A DNA stretch of 64,000 nt, taken from Kitagawia praeruptora. Lineage: Eukaryota > Streptophyta > Magnoliopsida > Apiales > Apiaceae. Numbering within the stretch: the first letter of the stretch is position 1; each line of letters opens with the position of its first letter. Below, piece after piece: positions 32,457 through 43,907 of this stretch. The notes under the pieces are model-generated. The model was not told where the DNA came from, did no database searches, and was given only the letters and a program-made list of their open reading frames with translations. A program made the position numbers and the translations under genes. The DNA is taken from NCBI GenBank assembly GCA_037693485.1, contig CM075354.1:64837501-64901500 (forward strand), in the 5' to 3' direction.

Positions 32457-33400
32457 AGTTATATTTACTCAAGTTAATAATAAAGAGCTACAATCTATAT
32501 TAGTTATCATGGACATCTAATGTGATTATCTAGTACAAGTTTTCTCAACAGCCAAGGAGCTAATAACTTTTACGATCAAAAACCTAATCAACCTGCAGAA
32601 AAAATATAGTATAAAATCCATTTTCCATTTAAACAATGGATAAGCATTAAAATTCATATATAACTAGGGATATACTCTTTCCAAAATCAACCTGCAGAAC
32701 AAATACTGTAAAGCTATTTAAGTACTGAGGATCGCTGACAATGGCAAAAGCACCATTGTGAAGGATATTGTACTGTGTTTCCATCTTGGCAATGCACAGT
32801 CCATTATGGTAGACAAGAGCTTCTTCTTGTCAAAAATCAAAAACGGAAAGAACTTGCACCAGAGAAACTGAAAGCTGACTTTGAGAACCAACACTACTAT
32901 CCCCATTTAACACAAACATCAGGTTAGTAAAACTGTAAGACTGAAATTCAAATTAGACCCATCTACATGTCAATCAGGATATTACTCCTAACTTCGCTCC
33001 ACACATTTGCTACCTCACTCTACCACATTTCATAGAGTTTACATAAAAACTGGTATACTACTGCATACCTATAGAAAATCAAGAACTTAAACCAACACAA
33101 AATACTATAAAAATCCCAAAAATAATCTCCATCAACTTTTTTGCGCTACAATCTCAAACATTTAACCGAAGAACACCCATAACTTATACAAGCAAACTAC
33201 AAAACACAATCATGTGGCAAATGGGATCAACTTCACACCATAAAAACAATGTATATACAATGACACTCACACACCCCTTCACGTGTATGTATCTGCACTT
33301 CAACATAAAAAAATATCCCCTTAATTCTCAAATAATCAAACCAAACCCACATTGTTCCATTACACCAATTCTCAGAAAAATCATATACTAAACATTTTAA

Positions 33401-33480
33401 CAAGGACTATTCTTAATTTCCTCTTTCGTTTTCTCAACAAACTCACCACACTCTTTCTTCCTCTCAAGGGTAAATACACC
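33401..33480 (-). pseudogene. ERF relic 2 (C-terminal tail only)
   Basis: The minus strand reads as L-E-R-K-K-E-C-G-E-F-V-E-K-T-K-E-E-I-K-N, close to the end of the intact ERF (L-E-K-K-K-E-F-G-E-F-V-K-N-S-K-A-K-I-Q-T). The AP2 core is missing here. Confidence 0.65.
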
Positions 33481-34380
33481 AATTTTAAAACATTTAATCT
33501 ATAAACTAAAGAAAAAAAACCCACAAAACACAATCTTGAAGTTAAGGGAGTAAATTTGATACCATATAAACAATATACAATTATGGATGTATAGTCTAGG
33601 CTATTTAAGCTAAAAATAAAGAGCTACAATCTGTCAATATACATAGATTATTGTAGACATGTCTGTGATCTTATAGTACAACAGTTGCCTTAACAGCTAC
33701 GTATCTACAAAGTTTTACATTTAAACACCGCAAGAAAGCCTTAAATCCTCTATACCTTGCATTCTCTAGAGCATAAGAGTTCATTTTCCAAAACACATTG
33801 TAGGATTAGCATTAAAATCCATATATAACTAAGGATACACCCTTTCAGCACACCAGACATAGTTACAGTTAACTAAAGTATCCATGGGAAGGAATTTGTA
33901 CTTTCCTGCTGTTGGCAAAGCTAGACAAAAGCTTCTTGCAAGTAACAATAATAAAAAAGACTTGAATCAAAAACTCAAAGCTGACTCTGAGAGCACACAA
34001 AGTTCAGGCGAGCAAAACTCCTATACTAAAATTAAAAGTACATCATCTACAAGTCCATTGGGATATCTACCATATATCATCCATAAGAATCAGTGCACAA
34101 CTACTTACTTCTACATAATTAAGAGCTAATTATCCGCAGAGTACCATAAACATCACCAAAGTAACCCATTAATCAATACATATATGCAAAAATTTCAGAT
34201 ATCTAATCCAAGAATATCCATCCTTAAAATTAAAAACAACAGATACTCTTGAAGCAATATACATGCATCGATATTTTGAGAGAGTAGATAACCCATTAAT
34301 TATTTTAACAAAATAAATCACTGTACTAGCATTTGACAACTTCTCGAAACAGTAAACCTCATTTAAAGAAATTATTTAAC

Positions 34381-34647
34381 AAGGGCTTGTAAATTGCTCT
34401 TTCTGGTTCTAACAAACTCACCAAACTCCTTTTTCTTCTCAAGATAAACCTTGGAAGCTTCGGCGAGAGTTGGATAAGTTCGAAGACAGTTTTGGCATTT
34501 AGTACTTGGAAAACGATATCAGCACACCATTGCCTTATATAAGTACCTGGGTATTTTAAGCTTATTTTGTTATATGGACTTCACTAATCATCTGCTTCGG
34601 CACTGCTGATGCCGCTATTTCGTGAAGGGATGAACCTTCAGTAGCTG
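34381..34647 (-). pseudogene. ERF relic 3 (nearly full length, broken)
   Basis: On the minus strand it follows the intact ERF from the S-S/D-E acidic part through P-K-Q-x-I-x-E-V-H to T-Y-P-T-L-A-E-A-S-K-V-Y-L-E-K-K-K-E-F-G. Stops and frame changes interrupt the AP2 core. The DNA on both sides (for example the GAGCTACAATCTACATAG word near 34680) is repeated near 32483 and 33618. Confidence 0.75.
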
Positions 34648-35410
34648 AAAGGTTATAGCTACATAAGTTAATAATAACGAGCTACAATCTACATAGATTG
34701 TCATAAACATGTCATGTGATCATCCACTACAACAGTTTTCTCAACAGCCAAGGAGCTATTAAATTTTTGCAATCAAACACCAAATGTAAGCCCTAAATTC
34801 TGCTTACTTTACATATTAGAGATTATAGCATACAATCTGCAAAACAATATAGCTATTTAATATCGAGGATTGGCTTTTGAGGGTGGGGGTTTAACAACAT
34901 CAAAGGACAATTCTGAAGGATATCGAATATTTCCAACTTGACATTGATTCCAATATATTAGACAAAAGCTTCATTCCAGAAACCGGAAATGAAAAAACTT
35001 GTTCTGGTATAAGTCTATAACTACTATCTCCATTTAAGACAAACTTTAGGCTAGTAAGACTGTAAGACTGAAAATTCAAATTACACCATCTACAAGTCAA
35101 TTAGGAAAGCACTTCTAACTACGCTCCGCTCAGCATATTGCCACCTCCCACTACCACAATTCAGAAAGTATACATGATATCCAATATAACAGTAATTACC
35201 AAAAAAATCGCAATAATAATCTATTCATCAACACTTCCCCGCAACAATTTCAAACATTTAACCCAAGAACATCCAAAAATTTAAACAAGCACACACACAC
35301 GTGCACATCTACTCTTTAACACAAGAATCAGATAATTTAAACTAAACCCCTATTCGTTCCATCACACATTCACACCAATTCTTAAGAAAACCTAAATTTA
35401 ACTTTAAAAC

Positions 35411-35485
35411 AACAAAGGCTACTCTTAATTTACTCTTTCGCCTTTCCAACTAACTCACAACACTCTTCCTTCTTCTCAAAATTAA
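35411..35485 (-). pseudogene. ERF relic 4 (C-terminal tail only)
   Basis: The minus strand reads as F-E-K-K-E-E-C-C-E-L-V-G-K-A-K-E followed by a stop, again parallel to the C-terminus of the intact ERF about 200 bp away. The matching AP2 core is not seen. Confidence 0.6.
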
Positions 35486-35682
35486 AAACAACAATTTCAA
35501 ACAATTAATCCATAAATTAACGAAAACAAACCAACAAAACACAATCTCGAAGTCAAAGGGAACAAATTCAATACCATAAAAAACCAATGTACAATCACAA
35601 ACACACATTCACATGTGTGCAAACATATGCCAACCACAACAAACATCCCCATGACACCAATTAAAAAAAAATAACAAATTAA

Positions 35683-36108
35683 TCAACATGGGCTAGTCTG
35701 AATTTTCGCTTTCGAGTTCTTAACAAACTCACCAAACTCCTTCTTCTTCTCAAGATACACCCTAGAAGCTTCTTGAGCAGTCGGGAAAGTTCCAAGCCAC
35801 TGTCTTCTTTTAGTAATAGGGTTTCTAATTTCAGCACACCAGTTTCCCCATTTCCTCAAACGAGCACCTGGGTACTTTGAGCTTGTTGTTTTCTTGTAGT
35901 GAACTTCATGGATTACTTGTTTAGGAGAAGACGACGTCGTTTCATCGGAGGATGAGTCGTCAGTTGCGTCAGGGTCCGTGTACTTGATTCTCACCACTGA
36001 CACTTTGCTGGGTTTGGGTTTTTTCCGGCCCTCTTTCGTGGGCTTGGGCTTTTTCCGGCTGTCTTTTGTTGTATTTCCGGTTGCTGCTGTCTCGTGTTGC
36101 CACTCCAT
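35683..36108 (-). CDS. CRF-like AP2/ERF transcription factor, 141 aa
   Basis: Single-exon nuclear DNA-binding protein by family. Residues 1-35 are Lys/Pro-rich. Residues ~39-56 (V-V-R-I-K-Y-T-D-P-D-A-T-D-D-S-S-S-D) match the CRF domain of cytokinin response factors, usually V-R-I-x-x-T-D-P-x-A-T-D-S-S-S-D. Residues ~76-130 form an AP2 domain: P-G-A-R-L-R-K-W-G-N-W-C-A-E-I-R and W-L-G-T-F-P-T-A-Q-E-A-S-R-V-Y. The usual Y-R-G-V-R is Y-P-G-A-R, and the C-terminal helix reads L-E-K-K-K-E-F-G-E-F rather than the common D-x-A-A-x-x-x-R-G. The protein then stops, so it lacks the long C-terminal part of typical CRFs. Four decayed relatives lie downstream on the same strand. The frame is clean, so I call it a real but divergent gene. 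Confidence 0.82.
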   Translation of the reverse strand: MEWQHETAATGNTTKDSRKKPKPTKEGRKKPKPSKVSVVRIKYTDPDATDDSSSDETTSSSPKQVIHEVHYKKTTSSKYPGARLRKWGNWCAEIRNPITKRRQWLGTFPTAQEASRVYLEKKKEFGEFVKNSKAKIQTSPC

Positions 36109-36773
36109 CTGTGTGTGTTGTGTTTGTGTGTGTGTCTCTGTGTGTTTTATGTTCGATTACTCAGAATTGTTCTTCTTACACAACTGGAATATGCTGTCTG
36201 TTTTATTTAACATACGTGTAATATATTTGTTATTTTTGCTAAATATCTTTTCTGGTTCTATTGATATTCTTTTTTGGCTACTTTTTTGGAGTATAATTTT
36301 AATATAACTTTTCGATTGTAATATGTGGTGGAAATATAAATTTACAACTTTTGTATAATACACAGACAATAATCATGTATTATTAATTATACCCATTTTC
36401 ATTTTTTAAGAAAAACATTCAAGGACATATCCAATTTGTATTCATAGTTTCTGAATGCAGGTCAAATTTACCAAATGCAGTTCATGCAAATTACATGCAT
36501 AACCTTCCTGTTTTTCTGTGCAAAACACAAAAAACAAAACACACCTGACCTAGTTTTCTGTGACTTAATAAATGCACTGCAGCATAATGTATAAAGTAGG
36601 TTATTTTTAACCTTATACATTTAACTTATATTTTATACATAATACACTTAACTTAAATTTTGAAAAATACAACAATAAATAATTTAATTATTTATATTCT
36701 ATTCCATGCATATTCTATTTCATGCATGTATATATATAATACATTTAACTCAATATAATCATTCATATTCTGT

Positions 36774-36774
<1 letters not shown>

Positions 36775-36830
<56 letters not shown>
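36775..36830. repeat. (CA)n(TA)n compound microsatellite
   Basis: About 7 CA units followed by about 21 TA units with no interruption. Confidence 0.95.
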
Positions 36831-36833
<3 letters not shown>

Positions 36834-37976
36834 ACCTATCTTTTCCACATACAAACATTAAAAAAATTGTCTTTTAGCTAAACATGAAAAAAAAAATTGT
36901 AGTAATATTACTTATTTTTATAAATTTTATAATGTATATATTCTTTTAGCTATGACTAATGAATTAATTTTTTTAGTTACATATTTCAATTATCTTGATT
37001 AATAAATTTAATTTTTTCACAGAAATAAAAGTCTCATGTAACTTAATCTAAGTAATAATAGTCTTTATGTTAATACATCTAATAATCTTTATGTTAATTT
37101 ACATTTATATTGGTGTTGAATAAGGCATGAAAGAAAAATATTAACATTATTAAAGTCCTGATTTGTAGCATATTTTTTTATATGTTAGCTTAAAATCTTA
37201 TGGATCTCATATAAATTACATATTCGAGATGCAAAAATGGATCCCAAATTACACATGATGTGTTTTTGTTGGTGAGATTTATATTAATACATAGAAATTG
37301 TTACATTTATGAGAAAAAAAACCAATAAAATATGATAACTCGTGTTTAGGAAAAAATTTCAACAGCTATAGAATTACTCCATTCAAATTGCTTTTAGGCT
37401 CTAACTTCATTTTCTTTTGAAATTAATGTTGGGCTGAATCAATATTATATTATTTCCTTCAAATGTCTAAACATTGAAATATAAATTATAGAAAAACATT
37501 CACAAAAAAACATATGTATACTACAAAACATATGTATGCTACAAACCATATAACATGTATTATTATCATTAAAAGTAAAAACAAATTATTCAAAATGTTA
37601 TAAAAATAATTTTACAAGAAAAAAAAATTTATAATTAAAAGTTAACTAATAATGTTATCAAACTCTTCACCGAATACATGTGTTAGACTGAGCAACGTTT
37701 ATTAATCAGCACTGAAAAACATAGCAACAAGTAACCTAGTTAGTTGATTACGTTTGTTAATCAACACAAGTAACCTAGTAAATCGTAAACTTCATCTAAT
37801 AGATGGTGTAACATTTAATAAATGGAAGGTTATTCAAGTAATTTCAATGAACTGCATTTTGCAATTTTTAACTGCATTTAGCACCACCCTTGTATTTTGG
37901 AAGATTATTTTAGATTTCAAATCGGAGATGTTCATCTTTACATTTCAAACCATTCATTAATATTTAATAGAGATTA

Positions 37977-38154
37977 AGGTTCCTGAGGTAATCTCAGATA
38001 AATTTTCCTGAGATTAAAAAAATTTACATACAAATACACAAGGACATTATTGTAATTACAGATAATTATATACATTTACAAAAATATCATTACTATTTTA
38101 CATAAAAATACACTAGTGTCTCAGGTAAAGTTCCTGAGGTAATCTCAGAAACTT
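37977..38154. mobile_element. Possible MITE with CCTGAGGTAATCTCAG ends
   Basis: GGTTCCTGAGGTAATCTCAG at 37979 and AAGTTTCTGAGATTACC read on the reverse strand from 38154 form imperfect inverted ends around about 175 bp. A direct copy of TTCCTGAGGTAATCTCAG occurs inside the right end. A possible relative lies at 9253-9440. Confidence 0.45.
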
Positions 38155-38504
38155 TATTCTCTATTTTATAATACTTAAACAAGATTTCAGAAAAAAATTT
38201 AAAAATATAATATATTTAATTAAGATTATAAGTTATTCTTGAAATCTATAAAAATATGATTGTATTATGATATTTTTTATAAGAAGATTTTAATGATTTT
38301 TCAATATTTTTTTTATACGTTTTGCAATATGATCAAATATCTAAGATTTTACACTGTTTATTAAAAAAATTTCACTTGCCTCATCACGACTTTATATTGA
38401 TTTTACAAAATTGCACATTATCTTTGCCACTTCGGGTAGAAAAAGTTGGAGCTTAAATAGTAAAACTAAGAACTTATTTATCAATTCCCTTATTATACTA
38501 TTAA

Positions 38505-38531
38505 CTAGTATTTTTTGCCCACGCTCTGCGA
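38505..38531 (-). mobile_element. Helitron-type 3' terminus (other end not found)
   Basis: On the minus strand a hairpin GCCCACTCGCAGAGCGTGGGC (38531-38511 region) is followed by a short A-run, TA, then CTAG (38508-38505) and T. This matches a Helitron 3' end of a different family from the two above. The 5' TC end, expected at a higher coordinate, was not found, so the extent is unknown. Confidence 0.5.
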
Positions 38532-38883
38532 GTGGGCGTCGATTCATCTTTGTTTGTTATAAATTTTTAATGATAGGATAATATTAAAATTTAATTTGTA
38601 ATTAACAGAGTATAGCAAATAGCAATCAAGTCGAAGACAGAAATTGTCAACATTGTACTTAGAAAGATGGAGAAAGTTATAGAATTCTAATTACTAACCT
38701 CAAAATTGGTGAAGTAAGTTATAAAATTATCATTAATGTCACAAAAATTGTAACAACATAAATATTTTGCTTAAAGGTCATTGAAGCATTTAGAAATTAA
38801 TAATGGGAAATATTCACGTTCTACTAATAATAGCTTCAAAATATGAAGGTTACTTCGTTTAAAAATCCGACACATAGCTCAAT

Positions 38884-41800
38884 TCATAAACGATGAACAT
38901 CAAAGGAAAGTACATTGTCCTCCTCCTTCATTACAAAACGTAGTTTGTCATTCAAAACAAACTTGTTCTCCTTTACAAACTTATCCCAGCCTTTGGAGAA
39001 TCTTGGTTTTCCACCTGAAAAAACGATTCCAACCTTCCACTTTCTTCGTTTCATTTTCAGGTACACATGCTTGACTGACTTCCAAGCATGGTTCTCAAGA
39101 CTTATCCAAGATGGAATGTACTGCGAAATAATTAAAGAAAAGAGTAAGTTATATTGGTAAACATTTGACATTGATGCCTATATATTAAAAGCTGTAAGAC
39201 ATTGTAATTACCACTCCATGAGTATTCATATCAAAATTTGAGCCAATCAAATTAGCTTCAAAGTTTTTCTGGAAGTCATTAACTCCTTCTGTTGTGTTGA
39301 CATTGCCTGCACCAGAATCACACTCATATGAATTATTATTTAGTTAAATTGGAATATATGACCTATTAACAATAAATTTACTTGCACAAACATAACACTT
39401 CATAACATACATGTAATGGAGGCTCTAGCAGGAAGAGTTTTTTCAACTGCTTTCCTGGATAATATAGTAGCAGAGAATTCAGTATTATCCAAGAGCTCAA
39501 AGAGAAGAGTATCACCAATTTTCCAGTATTTGGCATTGAGGATCACTTCCATACCAACAAACTTTTTCTTAGTAGCTGAAAACGTAAACTGAAATTTATC
39601 TCCATTCTTCAAAGTTAGATAATTTTTCTTTTTCAGCATGTGTCAAAACCGATGAACAAACACATGAGGAATATCCTAATCAATTCATAAGAAAGTTACA
39701 ATTTATAAGATACATTAGTCTAGGTAAAGTACTGACTGAAAAAATCACACAGTGGCAACTTAAGGACTTACAATCTCAGGTGATTCTCTATGCTTTTCGT
39801 TAGTATGAACAACAAATTTCTTCCCAATTCCATTAATATTGTCTGTGATAACATAAACATATGTTAATATCAGTTATCCATTTTACTATTTTCATAGAGA
39901 TAAGGTAATGTAATATGAACAGTTGGCTATAGTTTGTTACATACCTTCCGCATAAACAAGAGCTAGTCGAAACCTGTTGGATGCTGGATAATCAATTTCC
40001 ATAACAGTGTCATCAAGTATGAATATAATAAATATTCCAGCACCATTGTAGTAGAACAATGCATGGAAACCGACATCAGTTCGAAAATCATTATAAAACA
40101 TAGCCAAGTTGTTAAGCTCATTTATATCCTTATGGAAAAGAACATTGTATTGGTATCCATTTCTATGAACTATCAGAGTGACTTGCTGTGATACATGTTT
40201 TGCACATTCTCTAATAAAGCTTGAAGGAAATTTCTACATAAACCAAATAGGGTTATATGAATTAGAAGGTATGTACATTAATTGCGAGCTTTTATATAAT
40301 TCTGGAACATTTGTTTTATATACAAATCATGAACAACATTTAGGTGATTACCATCGACGTCTTTGCAAGATCCTTGGGAAACAGTCTAACCATGAATGCT
40401 GGGTGTTTGTGTTCCTGATAATGAGTTATGCCAAAAAATCCTTAGAATAAGGCTTATACAAATGAGGGTCTTGAAAAGCTATGAAGTATGATAATGATGA
40501 AGGCATTAAACTAACATGGTAATATGTTATTGATAATGCACACCTAGAGGGGGGGTGAATGAATAGGTGTAAATGGCTAACTATATTCAACTAAGTCCGA
40601 TTTTAAAAATTACCAGAAACAGCTTACTGATTTCGTTTTATGCAGAGACAAATGGTAAGGTGATTGTAAACAGTATGCTGAATGTAAAGGCAATAAGTAA
40701 AGAAAAGTGCAGAAACAGTAAGGTGCAGAAAAATAAAGAACACAAGAAACTTTTAGCCAGGTTCGACCCCTAATCCCCAATGATCTACGTCCTGGTCCCT
40801 TACCAACTTGATAAGAGAATATATTATTGATCACTGAAATAAACCAATTACAAGATACAACAATATATCTCCCTCAATACCCAGCTGTTGACAAATGGGG
40901 TGCTGAACTCCTGTTTCTGAACTTGCTCTCTAAGCTATACTTCCCAAGTATACTTCTCTAGCAACGTTCACCAAACCCTAGTTCCCTAGCCAATCTGTCC
41001 AACAACTAAAACTTACAAATCGAACAATACAATCAATAGATGAATACAACTCAAACTATGAACTCTTTAGGATATAGCACATATGTAATATATTAAGAGC
41101 TTGAGAGAATCAAATGATATAGCAATGAAAAAACGAGTTGTTTGAAATCTTGTGTGCTTGAAAGTTTTCTCTGAATTCTTCTTCAACGAATGAACACAAG
41201 AATAAGTTTATAAAGCTTCACACCAACGTTCAGAAAATTAATCAACCAATTATTCGAACTATTAGAATCAATTTCCAACGTTCAATTGGTTATAGAGATT
41301 TTACAAACGTTCTTGTGAACGTTAGACAGAAGGTTTGAAAGAGATGAAACGATTGAAAGCTTAACCCTTCTGATTTTTATAGATATAAAACGCGTATATG
41401 AGATTTGAAAGAAAGAAATCTTTTAAATAAGGAAACTCCCATAAGTTTTATAAAATCATTTAAAGAAAGATATTTGAAAAGATTTGTGCTCTAGAATATA
41501 TTGTGTACGTATTATATAATAAAGAGTCCTCACAATATATTTTCTGAAATAAATCCATGAGAGTCAATCTTGATCTTTATCTTCAGGATTTCTGGTAGTT
41601 GCAAATGGCTTGCTGTTTGTGAACTGTCTATGTGCAACTGGCTTGCCAGACTCTCTCTGTTGTAGCACCAAATGGCTTGCTGTTTGTATATCCTGTTTAA
41701 ACAACCAGTAGGCTAATATACCCTGCAAAACCAAGTTAGTACAATACAGAAATAACATGATGTTTTATATCAAACTACAAGCAATCAGCTTGCCGAATGT

Positions 41801-42117
41801 GATCATCAAAACCATAGGAGTATCAGTTATACCTCAAATACAAAATCAAATATGGTACTAAAATTCATTTAATGTATAATATTTACCATTTGATATCTGC
41901 AATTCATATCACGGATACAGTCTAATACTTCTCTATAAAACAAAACAATAAAACATCTGCATATCAAGACATTCTTTACATTCCAAAAACACAGGACAAT
42001 AAAACCCAAAGAAATCGAGTACCAAAATTAACTCCAATATCAACAATCTGCATAACAATCATATACATTAACAATGTAATAAAACAATATTGATAGTTCG
42101 ATTTGATTTACCTCCAT
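38884..42117 (-). pseudogene. REM-type B3-domain gene, 7 exons, with a nonsense codon
   Basis: Exons from 5' to 3' on the minus strand: 42117-42112, 40414-40352, 40233-39945, 39842-39772, 39675-39411, 39306-39212, 39120-38884. All introns are GT-AG, phases agree, and the sum is 1026 nt (341 codons plus TGA). Exons 2-3 give a B3 domain (H-P-A-F-M-V-R-L-F-P-K-D ... F-P-S-S-F-I-R-E ... V-G-F-H-A-L-F-Y-Y). Exon 5 holds part of a second B3-like domain (K-Y-W-K-I-G-D-T-L-L-F-E-L). Exon 7 ends with a third (R-K-W-K-V-G-I-V-F ... F-S-K-G-W-D-K-F-V). Multiple B3 domains are typical of the REM family of plant DNA-binding proteins. A TGA at 39643-39645 interrupts exon 5 in frame, so this allele is probably a recent pseudogene, unless it is a sequencing error. 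The six-base first exon (ATG GAG) is the least certain part. Confidence 0.72.
40525..41757 (-). mobile_element. Probable solo Copia-type LTR in intron 1 of the B3 gene
   Basis: TGTTATTGATAATGC at 40525 and AATAACA ending at 41757 form TG...CA ends. On the minus strand the unit ends with the C-tract CACCCCCCCTCTAGGTG-like text, as the Copia LTR at 6131 does (TTCACCCCTCC). No primer-binding site or coding follows, which suggests a solo LTR. Target duplications were not clear: TAACA occurs at 40512-40516 but also overlaps the right end, so the boundaries may be off by a few bases. Confidence 0.5.
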
Positions 42118-43619
42118 TGTTAAACAGAAGATTAAGAATAAAATGGACTTGGTAAGGTTTCTTGGCAAGGATTTGGGAAGACAGAGCAGGGATTAGATTA
42201 TTGAAAACATTATTTAGGGATTTGATTAGTGTAAACAACAATATTTAGGTATTTAGGGATTTAGGGATTTAGGCACCTAAAAATACGCGTTTCTTTTTTA
42301 ACAACAGTAAGGGTCCATTAATAAGTAAAGGCTTAGCCCACAAAAAAATTGAATAATCTATGTATTTTTATAATTGTAAAAGAATTATTTTTTTATGATT
42401 AAGAGTATTCATTTATTAAGGTTAAAAATAGACTGTTTCTATTATGTTGGGAACGAAAAATAATTATTCATTTAATTAAGTAATTTGTTTTTGGAATATT
42501 CATTTATCGAAGTTGTATTGTAAAAATAAAATTTAGTTGGATAGGATTAGGGAAGAGAGAGCAGAATTAAAGGATTTAGGATTGATATAGTAGAAAAGGG
42601 TGTCAAGACGTAACAACACTAAATAAGGATTGTTTACTAAGTAATGGCTTAGTCCATAAAAATTAATCATCTTTTTTGCTGATTTTTTTCCTATATCTAA
42701 AGTTTCCATTAATGTCTTGTAGCATAATTTGTACTTGATTAGAAAGCATAATCAAAATGGCAGTTCGACTACACAATTGTTTCAAGTAAATATTTGATGT
42801 GGTTGTTCCAGCATTTGCTATAAGTACCTATAAACTACTAAATATTTGATTTGGTTGTTCCAGCATTTGCTATAAATACCTATAAACTTAGCAACTCATG
42901 ATTGTTGGTATTGATTTACCTATTTGACATAATTGCATTGGTATAATTAAGGTGTAGTTATGTGGTTTTACATTACTTATGTACTTATGTACTCAAAGTC
43001 ATTACTTATGTACTTATGTACTCAAAGTCATAGATGCACAATCAACCAAATAGAAGATGTTGTTTATGAAACTCAACATTTGCAATTACTTTGAGAACCA
43101 AGAACAACATAGCAAATGTTAGTCCATTTGTAATGTTGTTGGACAACATAACTATTTTGTAATGTCATTATTGAATACTTTTCTAAAATGGACCAATGAG
43201 TGTAAACATAACAATGTTATATGACATAAACGTAGATGTGCTTAAAGAAATACATAAGTAGACATGTTGCCTCACAATTGAAAAGCATATGACATTGTGA
43301 TGTGATACACAATATCCCACGTAATTCTTCAGTTGAAATATAAGAGTTACTCAGCATTTTGAGCATATGTATTACTGGAAAACATAACTTATTTAATAAT
43401 GATTTGCGACACTAATAAGGATCATGTCTAAAGCAAGAACATTTATTATTGAACATAACCAAAGCAAGAATTTAAAATTCTTAAAAAATGCTGTAAATAA
43501 AACCAGGGCATTGCATCACCCGAAATAAACTAAAGTTCAAAACAAGCAATTATATTGAGAAAGTGGAAATTGAAAATTATGTTGCATGAAGAAGACATCT
43601 CTTGAATCTGCAATCCTTT
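42118..43619. other. Spacer upstream of the B3 gene, with small tandem repeats
   Basis: Four degenerate TTTAGG/ATTTAGGG units lie at 42243-42275, resembling plant telomere-type repeats close to the B3 promoter. A ~54-bp tandem pair with TTGGTTGTTCCAGCATTTGC lies at 42789-42890, and a 32-bp tandem pair with ACTTATGTACTCAAAGTC at 42970-43032. No exon was recognised. Confidence 0.55.
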
Positions 43620-43907
43620 TCAGACCTGTATATTTACAGGAAACATGTATGATTTAGGTCATGTATCTGTACAACATGTTTATATTTAAGAACGTTGCAA
43701 AACTGATTGAAAACAAGACTTACCTTTTCCTTTTTAATTTGCTTGAGTGGGATAGGTTTCAGTTTATTTTCTTTATCAACTGCATTGTCAGAGACATCAT
43801 TCAGGTCTGGTATAGAAATGACAGTGTCGTCATTCAATCTCTTGAGACGATTTGATGTAGATTTCTCAATTTGCTTGAGTCTTGGATTCAGAATTCTGAA
43901 TGGAATA
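43620..43907 (-). CDS. 3' end of an unidentified gene, cut off by transposon insertion
   Basis: A coding-like exon at 43907-43724 reads I-P-F-R-I-L-N-P-R-L-K-Q-I-E-K and later D-D-T-V-I-S-I-P-D-L-N-D-V-S-D, ending K-K-E-K before a GTAAGT donor. With the acceptor TATACAG before 43625 the last exon would be just GTC TGA. The frame has no stop across 61 codons and is Lys/Asp-rich, as in nuclear protein tails. The 5' side is cut at 43907 by LTR elements, so most of the gene is outside the window or lost. I do not recognise the family. It could still be an inactive remnant. Confidence 0.4.

Larger units (their letters stand above)
32284..35560. repeat. Tandem, diverged copies of the ERF locus
   Basis: At least two and probably three diverged blocks share the same order of words. 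Examples are ACAGTTTTCTCAACAGCCAAGG (two close copies, near 32540 and 34732), TAAGACTGAAATTCAAATTA-like text (near 32937 and 35067), and the ACATCATCTACAAGTC-type word (near 32960, 34048 and 35088). Blocks begin near 32284, 33590 and 34381. Together with the relics this indicates repeated duplication of an ERF gene with its downstream DNA. Confidence 0.65.
36109..38504. other. AT-rich intergenic DNA
   Basis: Contains the ERF promoter side (36109-36400), a CA/TA microsatellite and a possible MITE, listed separately. No exon was recognised. Confidence 0.5.

Noticed and set aside
42243..42275. Interstitial telomere
   Set aside because: Only about four degenerate TTTAGG units; too short for a telomere remnant, though a telo-box role in the promoter is possible.
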